DNA from: Vermamoeba vermiformis
Lineage: Eukaryota; Tubulinea; Echinamoebida
Direction of reading: 5' to 3'
DNA: 64,000 nt
Assembly: GCA_045837725.1 (NCBI GenBank)
Contig: JBEWZL010000287.1
Span: 122,359-186,358 of the forward strand
The notes beneath the pieces were generated by a model. That model made no database searches and was not told the origin of the DNA. It was given only the letters and a program-made list of their open reading frames with translations. Within the stretch, counting starts at the first letter, position 1. Each line of letters opens with the position of its first letter. Positions 42,505 to 53,734 of the stretch are shown here, piece after piece. Both the position numbers and the translations under genes were made by a program.

Positions 42505-44916
42505 TTACTTAGGGGGAGGGATGTCTCTCGGTCTAGGTCTGGGTGCTCCGCCCAAACGGTGCATGACCGGCGGTCCAACTGGGCTGAGCTTCGGTTTGGG
42601 TACTAAGCTGACACAACGGCCCATTTCAGCATATTTGTGCAAGGTTGTTTCATCGCTCACTAAGAATCAAAGTGTTAACATCTACAGTAAAACACGATCG
42701 AATCTTCTGTACGTGCCTGAATAGACAGTCTTTTGACACTTGTCACAAAATCGTTCGTTTTCGTTTTTGCCTGTTTTCATCTTTTCCCACAACAACGGGC
42801 ATTGAAACTCAAAGTCGCAGTTTTCTGTTTGAACTCGTTAGATTGGTGGTCAATAGCTCTCGAGCTCGTTGTAGGTACGTACCGATGAAATTCTTGCTGC
42901 TGCCCTGAGCTCTAGGCACAGCCGCTGAAGGTTTCACACTAGAGCGGCGTTTGTACAAGGTGTACCATGATTTGAGTTTCAGTTTCGCGTTTTGCATTGG
43001 CCACTTAGCAAGGAACAGACGCTTCCAAATGAGGTTATCGCACGCAACCTGACTGAAGTTTTTGTTGACGTGGCGGAACTCGAGTGCTAATTCAGGCGAT
43101 GTGACCGCATAAGACAGAATTACGGCAAGGATTTCCGTAGGCACAGATTTCATTCGATCAGTTTTGTCGCTGCGATAATCAGGGATTGAGCGCACGTCAA
43201 TTTTGAACGGTCCATTCAGTTCAACAGTGAACGACACCTCCGAATCACTTTTGAATGACACACCAGGGAAACAATCCATGCCTTTATGAATAGCCGCGGG
43301 AAAGTTGCCGAGCATCTGTCCGTTTTTGGTGAAGAAAAGACGTCGCGTATTGTAACTGTCATACAATATACCAACTCCAATCGTGTCGCCAGCTACGATA
43401 AATTTCAGCGCTGAAACCACGATAAAAGTTTGTGACTTACCTTCAAAGCCAGGGAAATACGACGGTTCTTGAGTAACGATGTTATGCGATACCTATACAG
43501 AAGAGAGATTAGATTAATGAGTTATTATATGACCCGTTTACAATACTTACAGTTCCATTATTAAAGTATCCGTAGCTGTTCTGTTGCAATCCAAGCATTT
43601 GATTCTGAACCCATATTTGATTGCCAATACCAACACCGACGAAACTGTTCGGTGCAAATTTGGTAAACGTTACTTCCATATATGCATTTGGCACTGGTTG
43701 AGTCTCGATCTTTGACAAGTTCCAACGTCGATTTGAGATCATGCTGCAGCCAAAAGGGATCTTAGCGTCTTTGTTCAATTGTAATGAAAACGCGTTGCCA
43801 TCTACATTCATTACTGAAGCTAAGTGTTTGACCTCGAGGTGAGTCGGATTGTTCGACGAATTTTTTGAGACTTCAACGGTGGACTTGTCAGCCTTCTTGG
43901 TCGAATTTCCAGTAATAGCATCTCCGCTAAGATTTCCAAGAGCTTCCGCGACCAAAATCGGTTTTTTAATCCCTTTCGCACAAGCAGGGCACTCATCATA
44001 AACTTGGCACGTGATGCAATGATACACCTCGCCACTTTGATCCGTCTTGCACTGATCGCAGTTGTAGTTGCCGTTGTAATCTTCGTTGAAGCAGATAGGA
44101 TCATTTGCTCGCTCAAATCTTATTAGTGCGTGTTCGTGAGTGGGTGACTTGACCATTTTTCTTGACAACTCTCGCACACTCGTTTCGCAGGTCTCGCAAA
44201 TACGATAATTATGGCAAAATTCACAGGTATATCCTTTAAAGTAAATTAGCTCAGTCTATAACGGAGTGAATGAGCGAGAACAGATCCGGTTACCTTGCCA
44301 AGCTTTGTTTGAGCATAGTTTGCATTTCAACGCTTCTGTAATGTGAATTGATGTCGCTTGTAGTCCTCCAGTGTATTGATCCGAATTTGTTGCGCGAGTA
44401 AGAGGGTGGGGGTGCGCGGCATTGCGGGCTGCCTGCAGCATTCGAGTTAAATTGATCTTATTGATCCATTCATCGGCTCCCTAGAATCGTAGTAATATTA
44501 ACTATTGTTAATAGTTGATGTTACTCACCTTAGCATCCGCCGCAGAAAACATGGGTCCACTTGAGTAGTCAGATTCCGGTACTGTGTTGACTACAAACAC
44601 CTCAGGATAATTTGCTCGCCTAGATCTTGTAGTAGTAATCGTAGGCCCAACCTTAACAAGCTTTGTGGCCTGCGATTGGAATTTTAGAATTCAAATCCGT
44701 AAAGATATTACCGTTTAATTAATTTAATTCATAATTAATAATAGTATGGACAATTAATAATTTCGGTATATTATTTAAGCTTGCCTTATCAACTTGATAT
44801 TCGAGAGACGCATCTGAGAACAAGGTCAAAACTGTATCGCTCCAGGAGGCGATGTATTGTTCTCCAAGAACCTTTACATTGCCTTGAAGAACAATCGATC
44901 TCTTGTTATCGGCCAT
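42505..44916 (-). CDS. PH / ZZ-finger / SPRY / F-box protein
   Basis: The start at 44916 gives MADNKRSIVLQGNVKVLGEQ, a PH-like first strand; the domain closes with ADAKGADEWINKI holding the invariant Trp. Two Cys-rich ZZ-like fingers follow (CKLCSNKAWQ|GYTCEFC..CETC and CDQCKTDQSG..CITC..CPAC). Next is a SPRY domain (FVGVGIGNQIW, SYGYFNNGTV, GDTIGVGILYD, RLFFTKNGQMLG) and an F-box (VPTEILAVILSYAV ... DNLIWKRLFLAKWP). The last exon is reached by a phase-1 junction (exon end ...KNFI, acceptor cttag) and encodes a Pro-rich tail with PRPRPRDIPPPK. An F-box plus SPRY suggests substrate recognition for an SCF ubiquitin ligase, with PH giving membrane targeting; this is inference from architecture. 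I know no named protein with this order. Confidence 0.8.
42734..42745. promoter_or_regulatory. Intronic palindrome TGACACTTGTCA
   Basis: Inverted TGACA half-sites with a CT spacer, in the last intron of the PH/ZZ/SPRY/F-box gene. Confidence 0.35.
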
Positions 44917-45305
44917 GTTGGTTTCAAATTTAAGATTGGCTTCGCAACCAATTAAACCCAAATAACTTTTCTATATCATTGTAGGTAATTAAACGCACTG
45001 ACAGGGGTGACAATTTGGAATTCCATAGATTTTTATCGTGCCGAAGATTTAGGCGTAATTTGATGTTGCATCTTTGAGTAGCCTTCAGGATGGTCCAAAA
45101 CGCCAGGACGATCGCGAGTCCAGTGAGCAAATAGGATGGAAAGTACGGTTGCAGCGGGGTTAGGACTTAACTTTTGAAGTTTTGCAAGGCGCTCGTGCAT
45201 TTCCGCCGTCGATCTATCGGATCGGCCGATCGTCGTGAGGGCTTGTCTTAATTACTCGTTTATTTATAATAACAAGGTCAAAAAGGTTTTTATAACCATG
45301 ATATC
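44917..45305. other. Intergenic region, TAF12 3' end / PH-SPRY gene 5' end
   Basis: 389 bp between tandem minus-strand genes; it holds the TAF12 3' UTR and the promoter of the PH/SPRY/F-box gene. A 66-codon minus frame (44930-45130) has no supporting features. Confidence 0.35.
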
Positions 45306-46543
45306 TTATTTCTTCGATTTACGAACGGATTGCAAGCGCGCTTTGTGGGCCTCATTAACGTTGGGTTTTCGCTGCGGCTTGACTTCATCATTTGAGAATC
45401 CAGGCACGCGAATGTTCCAATTTTTTTCTACTCGACAGTTAGATATGTTTGTTTTGTATAGCGTATCATAGCGAGGTTATACTAACCCAGATATAACTGC
45501 AGATCCTTTGTTTCGAGAGTGTTGGATCCGCGATGCTTAGCTAACGTGCACGCAAAATTTGTAACATTGTCAATAAACTCCTCAGCAATAATCATCAATA
45601 GCTATAATAATATTGTATTAGTAACGTCTTCTAAGCTTCCTCAATAGTGAAAATATGTCACGTGTACACCGTGTAACACGGGTACTTACATCTTCAGCCT
45701 CAGTGTCCAATTTTTCTCGAGGATCAACTTGTGCTAATAATTCTTGCAATCTTTGACGGGAAATAATTTCTTGTGACTCAGGAGGTTGTAAGTTTGGTCT
45801 GTAACGTGGTCAAGTTAGCAAAGTACAACGCCTACTCGACACAGCATTCTACGTACTTTGTAATAAGCTGAGGAACTGGAGGCACCATCATTGGACGAGG
45901 AGCACCTCCTGGCATTGGTTGTCCCATTCCTGGTTGACCAGGCTGAACCTAATTAGTACGATCCGTAAGTAAAGAATGCCGAATCAATATCGGTGATATT
46001 AATTTTTAGCACGTGTTATATCATTATTTAAAACAGTTATAGCCTTTCTTATGAAAATAGACGAAAACTATTTTTTGTAATAAAATAAATTTACTTATAT
46101 TAAAATCTAAATCGGTTGTAAATGCATAAAACCGTTACTTGTAATATTTACTAGTTTTTAAAAAATATCTAAAAGCGTTCGATAAGAAATAAAGTAGATG
46201 GGTGTTTCGAAACACAAAAACTTACCTGCATCGGTGGCTGGTTCGGCGAGCCCTGCATAGGCATTCCTGTCCTCTGTTGCTGTTGCTGCATTATTAATTG
46301 GGGATTTATTTGCATGCCACCGTGCATAAACTGCTGATTCGTCGCGACGGGGATGGCATTTTGACCTAGCGCTTGATTTAATTGTGCTTGGCTTATTTGC
46401 TGGGATGGCGGCTGTGTAATAAAAGTATTTGGATTGACTAAGCGAGGGTTGGACTGCATTGTAGGAATGTTTAGTGGATTTTGTGGCGGGCCTTTTGGAA
46501 AGTTAGGCGGCAGCTGACCAGGTTGATTAGGTGGAAAGGACAT
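45306..46543 (-). CDS. TAF12: TFIID subunit 12 (TAF12), histone-fold
   Basis: Five exons, about 250 residues. The first 140 residues are Pro/Gln-rich ([33 protein letters not shown]) and probably disordered. The C-terminal histone fold reads [19 protein letters not shown], then [18 protein letters not shown] and [20 protein letters not shown], followed by the TAF12 signature [16 protein letters not shown] and [17 protein letters not shown]12 pairs with TAF4 in TFIID and with ADA1 in SAGA. It shares a divergent 428-bp promoter with ATG101. Confidence 0.94.
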
Positions 46544-46971
46544 TATTAATATATAACAAATAAATATATATGTACAAAATTGACTTCGCCCGTGTGGTCG
46601 TTGTGGTTGAAAAATGAATGAAATAAAATTTGACCGTTTTTATTTCTTTTCACCAACTTTTCTGGATTCGAACACGGACGAACGAGCAAAGACCCATATT
46701 AAGAGGGTCTATAAGCTTATTGGTAGGTTCGATATTTCAGCTAACACGTCATCCGACATCTGTCCCTTGATTCGGTTTCGAATCCGTTATTATTGCTTGA
46801 CTACGATTTGCGATAGTTAAATATTTATTTTCTTAATATTTAGGACGTGCAATCACTCTGTGCAATTGAATTAAAGAGAGCTGAAGGTTTGAGTTCAATT
46901 AGCAAAATTTCTCAGCTGCACATACGACGAATATTTAGTCAACATTACATATATTATTAACAGTGTATATA
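46544..46971. promoter_or_regulatory. Divergent promoter, TAF12 / ATG101
   Basis: 428 bp between divergent start codons. A 68-codon plus frame (46614-46820) is not supported. AT-rich; no clear element. Confidence 0.35.
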
Positions 46972-47910
46972 ATGACGGCAAAGCAGTTTAATAGCGATCT
47001 GTTGGTAAGCCTAATTTGATTTTATATTTTTATTTTATAAAATTAATTATAAATGGTAGGATATTGATCAAGATGACCTAAAAGAAGTGCTTAGATGTAA
47101 GATGCAATATTAAAAATAATTATTATCATCTTACTAACCACAGAACCGAACAGGCATGATCCACACAATTCTATTTCAGCGAGCATTGGGACTTATTAAA
47201 CCAAAAGACTATCACATAGAAATACTCGATTTTTATTACGTAAGTACACTTTATATAAGAGACTAGCGTCAGTGTCGCGGGCTACGGATGGTCTTACCTA
47301 AATCCATTTCTTTTATTAGGTGCAATGTGATCATCCTGATCTGATTAAAAGAATAGAAGAAAGAATAGACGCTATAGTTAGCAACTTCGTTAAGAAGCCC
47401 AAAGAAATGTTACAAGTTGAGATCTCGTTTCATCACAAGGTCGAGAAGTCCAAGCAAAGCTGGTTCGGCAAGAACGAGATGGTTTGTTGGGAACAATGGT
47501 TTGTAAATTTGAAAGTCGGAAAGCCCGCTCCAAAGACACCTGGTACGTTAAAACCCTCGTGCCATCTCAGGCGATCGAGATCTTCACTCGCTGAGCAGAG
47601 TTATTTCGTAGCGATTATTTTTAGACGATAATAACGCATTTCATTAGAGAAAAGAGATCAACTTGAGTCACAGCTTCGAGACCGCGTTATTTGGGTCATC
47701 CAGCAAAGTACAGAAAATAGAAACCACATACCGCCCTTGACGACAAATGAGGTCGCTCCATTCCCGTTCAAGGTAATATAATAATATTTAATAGCGTGGA
47801 TGAATACTAACCGGTCTGGATTGCAGATTTCGACAGAACAAAGCTCCGACAAATGGTACGGCGTATTTATCGATATTTTTAAAGGAGCGAACCCAGATAT
47901 TGTTTCATAA
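46972..47910 (+). CDS. ATG101: Autophagy-related protein 101 (ATG101)
   Basis: Six exons, about 205 residues (animal ATG101 has 218). The exon 2-3 join uses the acceptor ending gaacag, giving EVLRCMIHTILFQRALGLIK; the nearer cag would create a stop. Family features are the HTILFQR helix, HIEILDFYYVQCDHPDLIKR, VEISFHHK and a WF-bearing loop before CWEQWFV (the WF finger that recruits downstream autophagy factors), then NRNHIPPL and FPFKISTEQSSDKW. ATG101 is a HORMA protein that pairs with ATG13 in the ULK/Atg1 complex starting autophagosome formation. It is absent from budding yeast but common elsewhere. Confidence 0.9.
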
Positions 47911-48072
47911 TCACTTGTACATAGCAATGGTGCGTTAAATGTAAATAAACTTCAAACCAAACAGTTTTTTTGCCGCTCTTACAAGCGCGGGAAATTCAAA
48001 AAATGAAAAGAAAAAAATGGTTGCAGTTCATTCGTAACGTGCAGGCAATACCACAACTGGCAGGTCTCAATC

Positions 48073-51000
48073 ATGAGTGACTCAGAGATGTCCGATATAA
48101 GCGAGGTCGACTTTGAAGACGACTTCGAGGAGACACCCAAGAAGGTAACGATCGAATCTTGCTTGCAGAATTTTTTAAAATATTCTCTCCTACTGAATGT
48201 ACGTTAATAATGGATGTAAATAATAGAAAGCACCTGCCAAGGCTGCTCCTAAAAAAGCTGCGGCGAAAAAAACATCTGACGAAAAACCCGCCAAAAAGAA
48301 AGCAGCTCCGAAAAAGAAGAAAGCAAGCGACGATGAGATGGACTTGGATGATGACGACGATATGCCCATGCCCATTGACGATGATGAGGACGAATCGCCC
48401 CAAAGTACGTCAGATTTAAAAATTAAATTAATTGTTGCGAATCTTTTTTGATTGAAGCGACGCTCATATCGAAATTAATATAGAGCCCGCCAAACCAAAG
48501 AAAAATAAGACCGTTGATGAGACATACACAAAGATGGATCAACGCGAGCACGTACTTGCGCGACCTGATATGTACGTTGGCTCGACTCACAAGATTAAAG
48601 GTAAATAACAGGTTCTATTTACTATCGGCGGCTATAAATATTAACAACTCCTAATAGAACCTCAATACGTCTATGACGATGAGAAAGGCGGCATGATCCT
48701 CAAGAACTTGACTTATGCCCCTGCTTTGTACAAGATTTTCGACGAAATTCTCGTGAATGCAGCCGATAACTACCAACGTGATAGCTCTATGAGCACTATT
48801 AAAGTCACTCTCGACAAGGAGAAGAACTTGATCAGCGTTTACAACGACGGAGCAGGTAAGCAAACAAGAGACCAATAGTGCATTAATAGTATACGGTAGT
48901 CGTATTATATCAATACCTATTAATCGTTGCATAAACAGGTATTCCTGTCAAGGTCCACGAGCAACACAACATCTGGATCCCTGAAATGATTTTCGGTCAT
49001 TTGTTGACTGGTTCCAACTTCGATGACGAAGAAGACAAGGTTACTGGTGGTCGTAACGGTCTCGGAGCTAAGTTGGCCAACATTTACAGTTTGGAATTCA
49101 CCGTTGAAACTGCCTCATCCAAGTTCAAGAAAAAGTTCAAGCAGACTTACCGCGACAACATGATCGAGAAGGAGAAGCCTCGCGTTACTGACAACGCTAA
49201 GGGCGAAGATTGGACCGAAATTACTTTCAAGCCCGATCTGAAGCGCTTTGAAATGGAGGAGCTCGAAGACGATATGATTGAGCTCATGCGCCGTCGTGTT
49301 TGGGACGTTGCTGGCTGCAACTCCTCGCTCAAGGTACGTTCGTGCATTGTTTATCTCGTTAGACTCTTTGACTGATCCGTGCACAGGTGTACTTGAACGG
49401 CAAGAGATTGATGGTCAAGAGTTTCACTGATTACGTCAAGATGTACTTCAAAGACGATCCTACACGCGATGTTGTCTTCGAGAGGGTTCTCGATAAGACT
49501 GGCAAGCGCCGTTGGGAAGTCGCTGTCACGAGTAAGACAAATTTTCATGTTCGAACGTCATGTCTAACTTTGTTCCTAACAGACAGTGATGGTGAGGCTA
49601 AGCAAGTCAGTTTTGTGAACAGTATTGCTACTACTCGTGGTGGTACTCACATCACTCACGTGGCCACAAAAATCGTGAACTACTTGCAACCTATTGTCAA
49701 GAAGAGAAACAAGGGTGCTGAGGTCAAGCCGTTCCAGATCCGTAACCACTTGTGGATCTTCGTTAACGCACTGATCAACAACCCCGAGTTCGATTCTCAG
49801 ACTAAGGAAACTCTCAAGAGCAAGCAGAACGCCTTTGGTTCCAAGTGCGAGTTGACTGAGGCCTTCTACAAGAAGCGTAAGTTCACAGCGTTGTTTACTG
49901 TGACACGTGTCTCATATTCTATTCAGTTGCCAAGGGCCCCGTCGTCGATCAAATCTTGACCTGGGCTCAAAACAAGGGCATGGGAGACTTGAAGAAGGTC
50001 AGCGGCAAGAAGACCTCCAAGTTGACTGGTATTGCCAAGCTCGATGACGCCAATCAGGCTGGTGGACGCAAGGCCGCTGATTGTACCTTGATCTTGACGG
50101 AAGGAGATTCCGCCAAGACTTTGGCTGTCTCTGGTTTGAGTGTCGTTGGTCGCGATTACTATGGTGTTTTCCCGCTTAAGTAAGATACTTTCATGACGTT
50201 TTCATCTTCTCAATTATTAATTTTGATCTTAGGGGTAAATTGCTCAACGTGCGTGACGCCACTAATGCGGCAATTAAGAAGAACGAAGAAATTATTGCCT
50301 TGACGAAGATTATGGGTCTTCAATTCTCTACTCAATACTCTGACGTCACCAAGTTGCGTTACGGACATTTGATGATTATGGCCGATCAAGATCACGACGG
50401 TTCTCACATCAAGGGTCTCGTTATCAACTTTATTCACAAGTTCTGGCCTTCTTTGCTCAAGGTCCCTGGCTTCATGCTCGAGTTCATCACGCCTATCGTC
50501 AAGGTTACTAAGGGCAAGAACTCCGTTTCGTTCTTTACTATTCCCGAGTACGAGGCTTGGAAGGAGAAGAACAACACTGCTGGTTGGAAGATCAAGTACT
50601 ACAAAGGTCTTGGTACTTCCTCTGCTGAAGAAGCTCGTGAGTACTTCTCGGCCTTGCAAAAGCACCGAAAGGAGTTCATTTACAAGGGCGACAATGACGA
50701 CGAAGCTATTGACTTGGCATTCGCAAAGAACAAGGCTGACAACCGTAAGGATTGGTTGCGCAACTACCAACCTGGCACTTTCTTGGACAACTCTATGGCT
50801 AGAATTCCTTACAACGACTTCATCAACAAGGAGTTGATTCTCTTCTCTTTGGCCGATTGTCAACGTTCTATTCCTAGCTTGGTCGACGGTCTCAAGCCTG
50901 GTCAACGCAAGGTCTTGTTCTGCTGCTTCAAGCGTAACTTAAAACAAGAAATCAGAGTGGCTCAGCTCAGCGGTTACGTCTCCGAGAAGTCCATGTATCA

Positions 51001-53547
51001 CCACGGTGAAGCCAGTTTGCACTCCACTATCATTGGTATGGCTCAGAACTTTGTCGGTGCCGACAACATCAACTTGCTCGAGCCTGTTGGTCAATTCGGT
51101 ACTCGTTTGCAAGGTGGCAAGGACTCTGCTAGTGCTCGTTACATTCACACTCATCTGTCCGAGTTGGCTCGCTACCTCTTCCACCCTGATGACGACAAGA
51201 TCGTCACTTACTTGGAAGATGAAGGTGTCAGCATTGAACCCGAGTGGTACATCCCCATTATGCCAATGGTCTTGGTCAATGGTAACGAAGGTATCGGTAC
51301 TGGTTGGAGTACTAAGATTCCTAACCACAACCCTCGCGACATTGTCGAGAACATTCGCCGCTTGATCCACAAGCAACCTGTTGAGCCCATGACTCCTTGG
51401 TACAGAGGCTTCAAGGGTTCAATCGAGTGGAGCGAAGCCGACAAGACCTACATCGTTCGTGGCATCTGGTCTCGTGTTGACGACGACACCTTGGAAGTCA
51501 CCGAGTTGCCTGTTCGCACTTGGAACTTGACTTACAAAGAGTTCTTGGAAGTCTGCATGGCTGGTGGCAAAGAAAAGGATAAGGAGAAGGACAAAGAAAA
51601 AGACAAGGACAAGGAGAAGGACGATGATGACGGCGAATTCACCAAGGGCAAGAAGGGCAAAGCTGCCGCTGAAAAGAAGAAGCCTGCTGCCACTAAGCGC
51701 TACCCCGAAGTTAAGGGCTACAAGGATCACGGTACCGACACGACTGTTCACTTCGTTATCAACGCTCCTGGTGTTGGCAAGATGAGCGATGATGAAATCG
51801 AGAAGTTGTTCAAGCTTCGCTCCAAGTTGGGCAAGTCCAACATGCACTTGTTCGATGCCGAAGGTCGTATCAAGAAGTTTGACACACCGGAACAAATCAT
51901 CGAAGAGTTCTATCCCTTGCGCTTGAAGTACTACGCCAAGAGAAAGGAGAACCTTGTTGAGAATGTTCAACGTGAATGGAAACGCTTGGAGAACCAAGTC
52001 CGCTTCATTTTGATGGTCGTCAAGAAGGAGATTGTCGTTGCTAACCGCAAGAAGGTTGATTTGCTCGAGGAACTTATCGAGAAGAAGTTCGACCCTATGC
52101 CCAAGCAAAAGAAAAAGAAGGTTGCTGGTACCGTTAAGAGAGGCAACAAGACTACCAATGTTGAGGTTGAAGCCGATGACGATGACGAAGATGAAGACGA
52201 TGGAATTGAAGACGCCGACACCAACTCCAAGAACTACGACTATTTGTTGTCTATGCCCATTTGGAGTTTGACCTTGGAACGTGTCAAGAAGTTGCAAGAG
52301 CAATTGAACGAGCGAAAGAAAGAGCTCGATGAGTTGCTCAGCACTTCTCCCGAACAATTCTGGGAGGCCGATCTCGATGCCTTCCTTGAAAAGTGGGATG
52401 TAAGTAGTCACTACAAGATGCTCTTGATTAGATAGCTAACTCTTGGACATAGGATTATGAGGTTAAGCGTGTTGCTCGCGAGAGCACCAACCGCAAGGTT
52501 AAGAAGCCCATCGCTGGCAAGGCTAAGCCCAAGAAGAGAAAGACCTTCGATGACAGCGATGAAAGCGACAGTGAGGACTTTGAAGTCAAGGCTCCCACCC
52601 CGAAGAAGGCTGCTCCTAAGCCCGCTGCACCTAAAGCCACGACGACTGTCAAGACCGAAGTTAAGACTGAAGCACCCAAAACCACTACAACTACAGCTGC
52701 CAAGAAGACCGAGACAGCTGCTGATGACACTAAGAAGCGAAAGCTTGCCCAGGCTTCGTTGGACTCGTTCGCCTTCAGCACTAAGACTGCCAAGAAGGAC
52801 GACGATGAAGACTCAAGTAAGTATTGTGGATCGCATGATGTAAAGCATGTCCTAATCCATCGCTCAGAACCTGCCGCTAAGAAGCAGAAGACAGGCATAA
52901 CCACGTCTGTTGCTACAAAGAAGGCCGCTGATTCTGACAGTGACGACGAGGACAGCAAGGCTGTGCCAATGTCACTGATGGAACGACTTGCCCTGAAGCG
53001 AAAGGAAGAAGCTGCCAAGGCTGCTAGTACCACTGCCAAGAAGCCTGCGGCCAAGAAGGACGACAGCGACGACGAGGATGACGACGACTTGGTCCCAGCC
53101 AAGAAGCCAGCACCCGCTCCTGCTAAGAAAGCTGCTCCTGCCGCCTCCAAGAAGCGTGCTATCGACTCAGATGACGACGACATTGATGAACTCGATGCCG
53201 ATGATGATGACGTCAAGCCTGTCAAGAAGAGCGCTCCTGCTGCCAAGGCCAAGGCTGCTCCTGCCAAGAAAGTGAACCTTGTTGATGACGACGAGGACGA
53301 TGAAGACGAGAAGCCTGCAAAGAAGGCTGCTGCTCGTCCTACGCGTGCTGCTCCTAAGAAACGCGTTGTCGATGACGGTAAGTCGGATCTGGTGAAGCCC
53401 ACACAAGGAGCAGAATACTAATGGTACTATACAACAGATGATGAAGATGACGAGATTTCATCCTTGTCTGAAGAGGAAGAGGACTTTGATGGTGGCGATG
53501 ACGATGAAGATGATGACGTCGATGAGGATGATGAAGACGACGACTAG
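48073..53547 (+). CDS. TOP2: DNA topoisomerase II (eukaryotic type IIA)
   Basis: About fourteen exons; the largest begins near 50233 and encodes more than 720 residues. The N-terminus is acidic then Lys/Ala-rich (KPAKKKAAPKKKK). The GHKL ATPase has IFDEILVNAADNYQRD, GRNGLGAKLANIYS and the QTK-loop region. The Toprim part has LILTEGDSAKTLAVSGL and DQDHDGSHIKGL. The cleavage domain has the catalytic Tyr in SARYIHT, preceded by the GQFGTRLQGGKD motif. A Lys/Glu/Asp-rich insertion (51570-51640) and a long alternating basic and acidic C-terminal tail follow, rich in AAPKKKR-type stretches and ending in poly-Asp. It passes DNA duplexes through a double-strand break using ATP. One intron near 49900 carries a TGACACGTGTCT motif. 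No internal stop was seen. Confidence 0.97.
49901..49912. promoter_or_regulatory. Intronic near-palindrome TGACACGTGTCT
   Basis: One mismatch from the TGACACGTGTCA palindrome seen at 36748 and 39685; it lies in a short topoisomerase II intron. Confidence 0.3.
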
Positions 53548-53734
53548 ATCTCGATCCGATCCGATCTTTGCGCGACTTAGATCTTTCTTTTTGTTTGTAA
53601 TTTTCATTTGCTTGTAATGTTGCTTTGGACGCAACATTATTAGCATTCATTTTATTGTTATAGTAAAGAGCTTTACATACACGAAAACCTTGGTGATTTT
53701 TATTTTGCGATCCAGAACAGAAGACAACAACACA

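Noticed and set aside
42383-42724. Gly-rich plus-strand ORF (GGGMSLGLGLGAPPKR)
   Set aside because: It is the reverse of the Pro-rich last exon (stop at 42505) of the PH/SPRY/F-box gene, which splices in phase and ends properly.
51419-52411. 330-codon minus-strand open frame
   Set aside because: Antisense shadow of the topoisomerase II cleavage domain; the sense strand has clear catalytic motifs.
52455-53402. 315-codon minus-strand open frame rich in Ser and Ala
   Set aside because: It is the mirror of the Lys/Asp/Ala-rich topoisomerase II C-terminal exons; low-complexity codons on one strand keep the opposite frame open.
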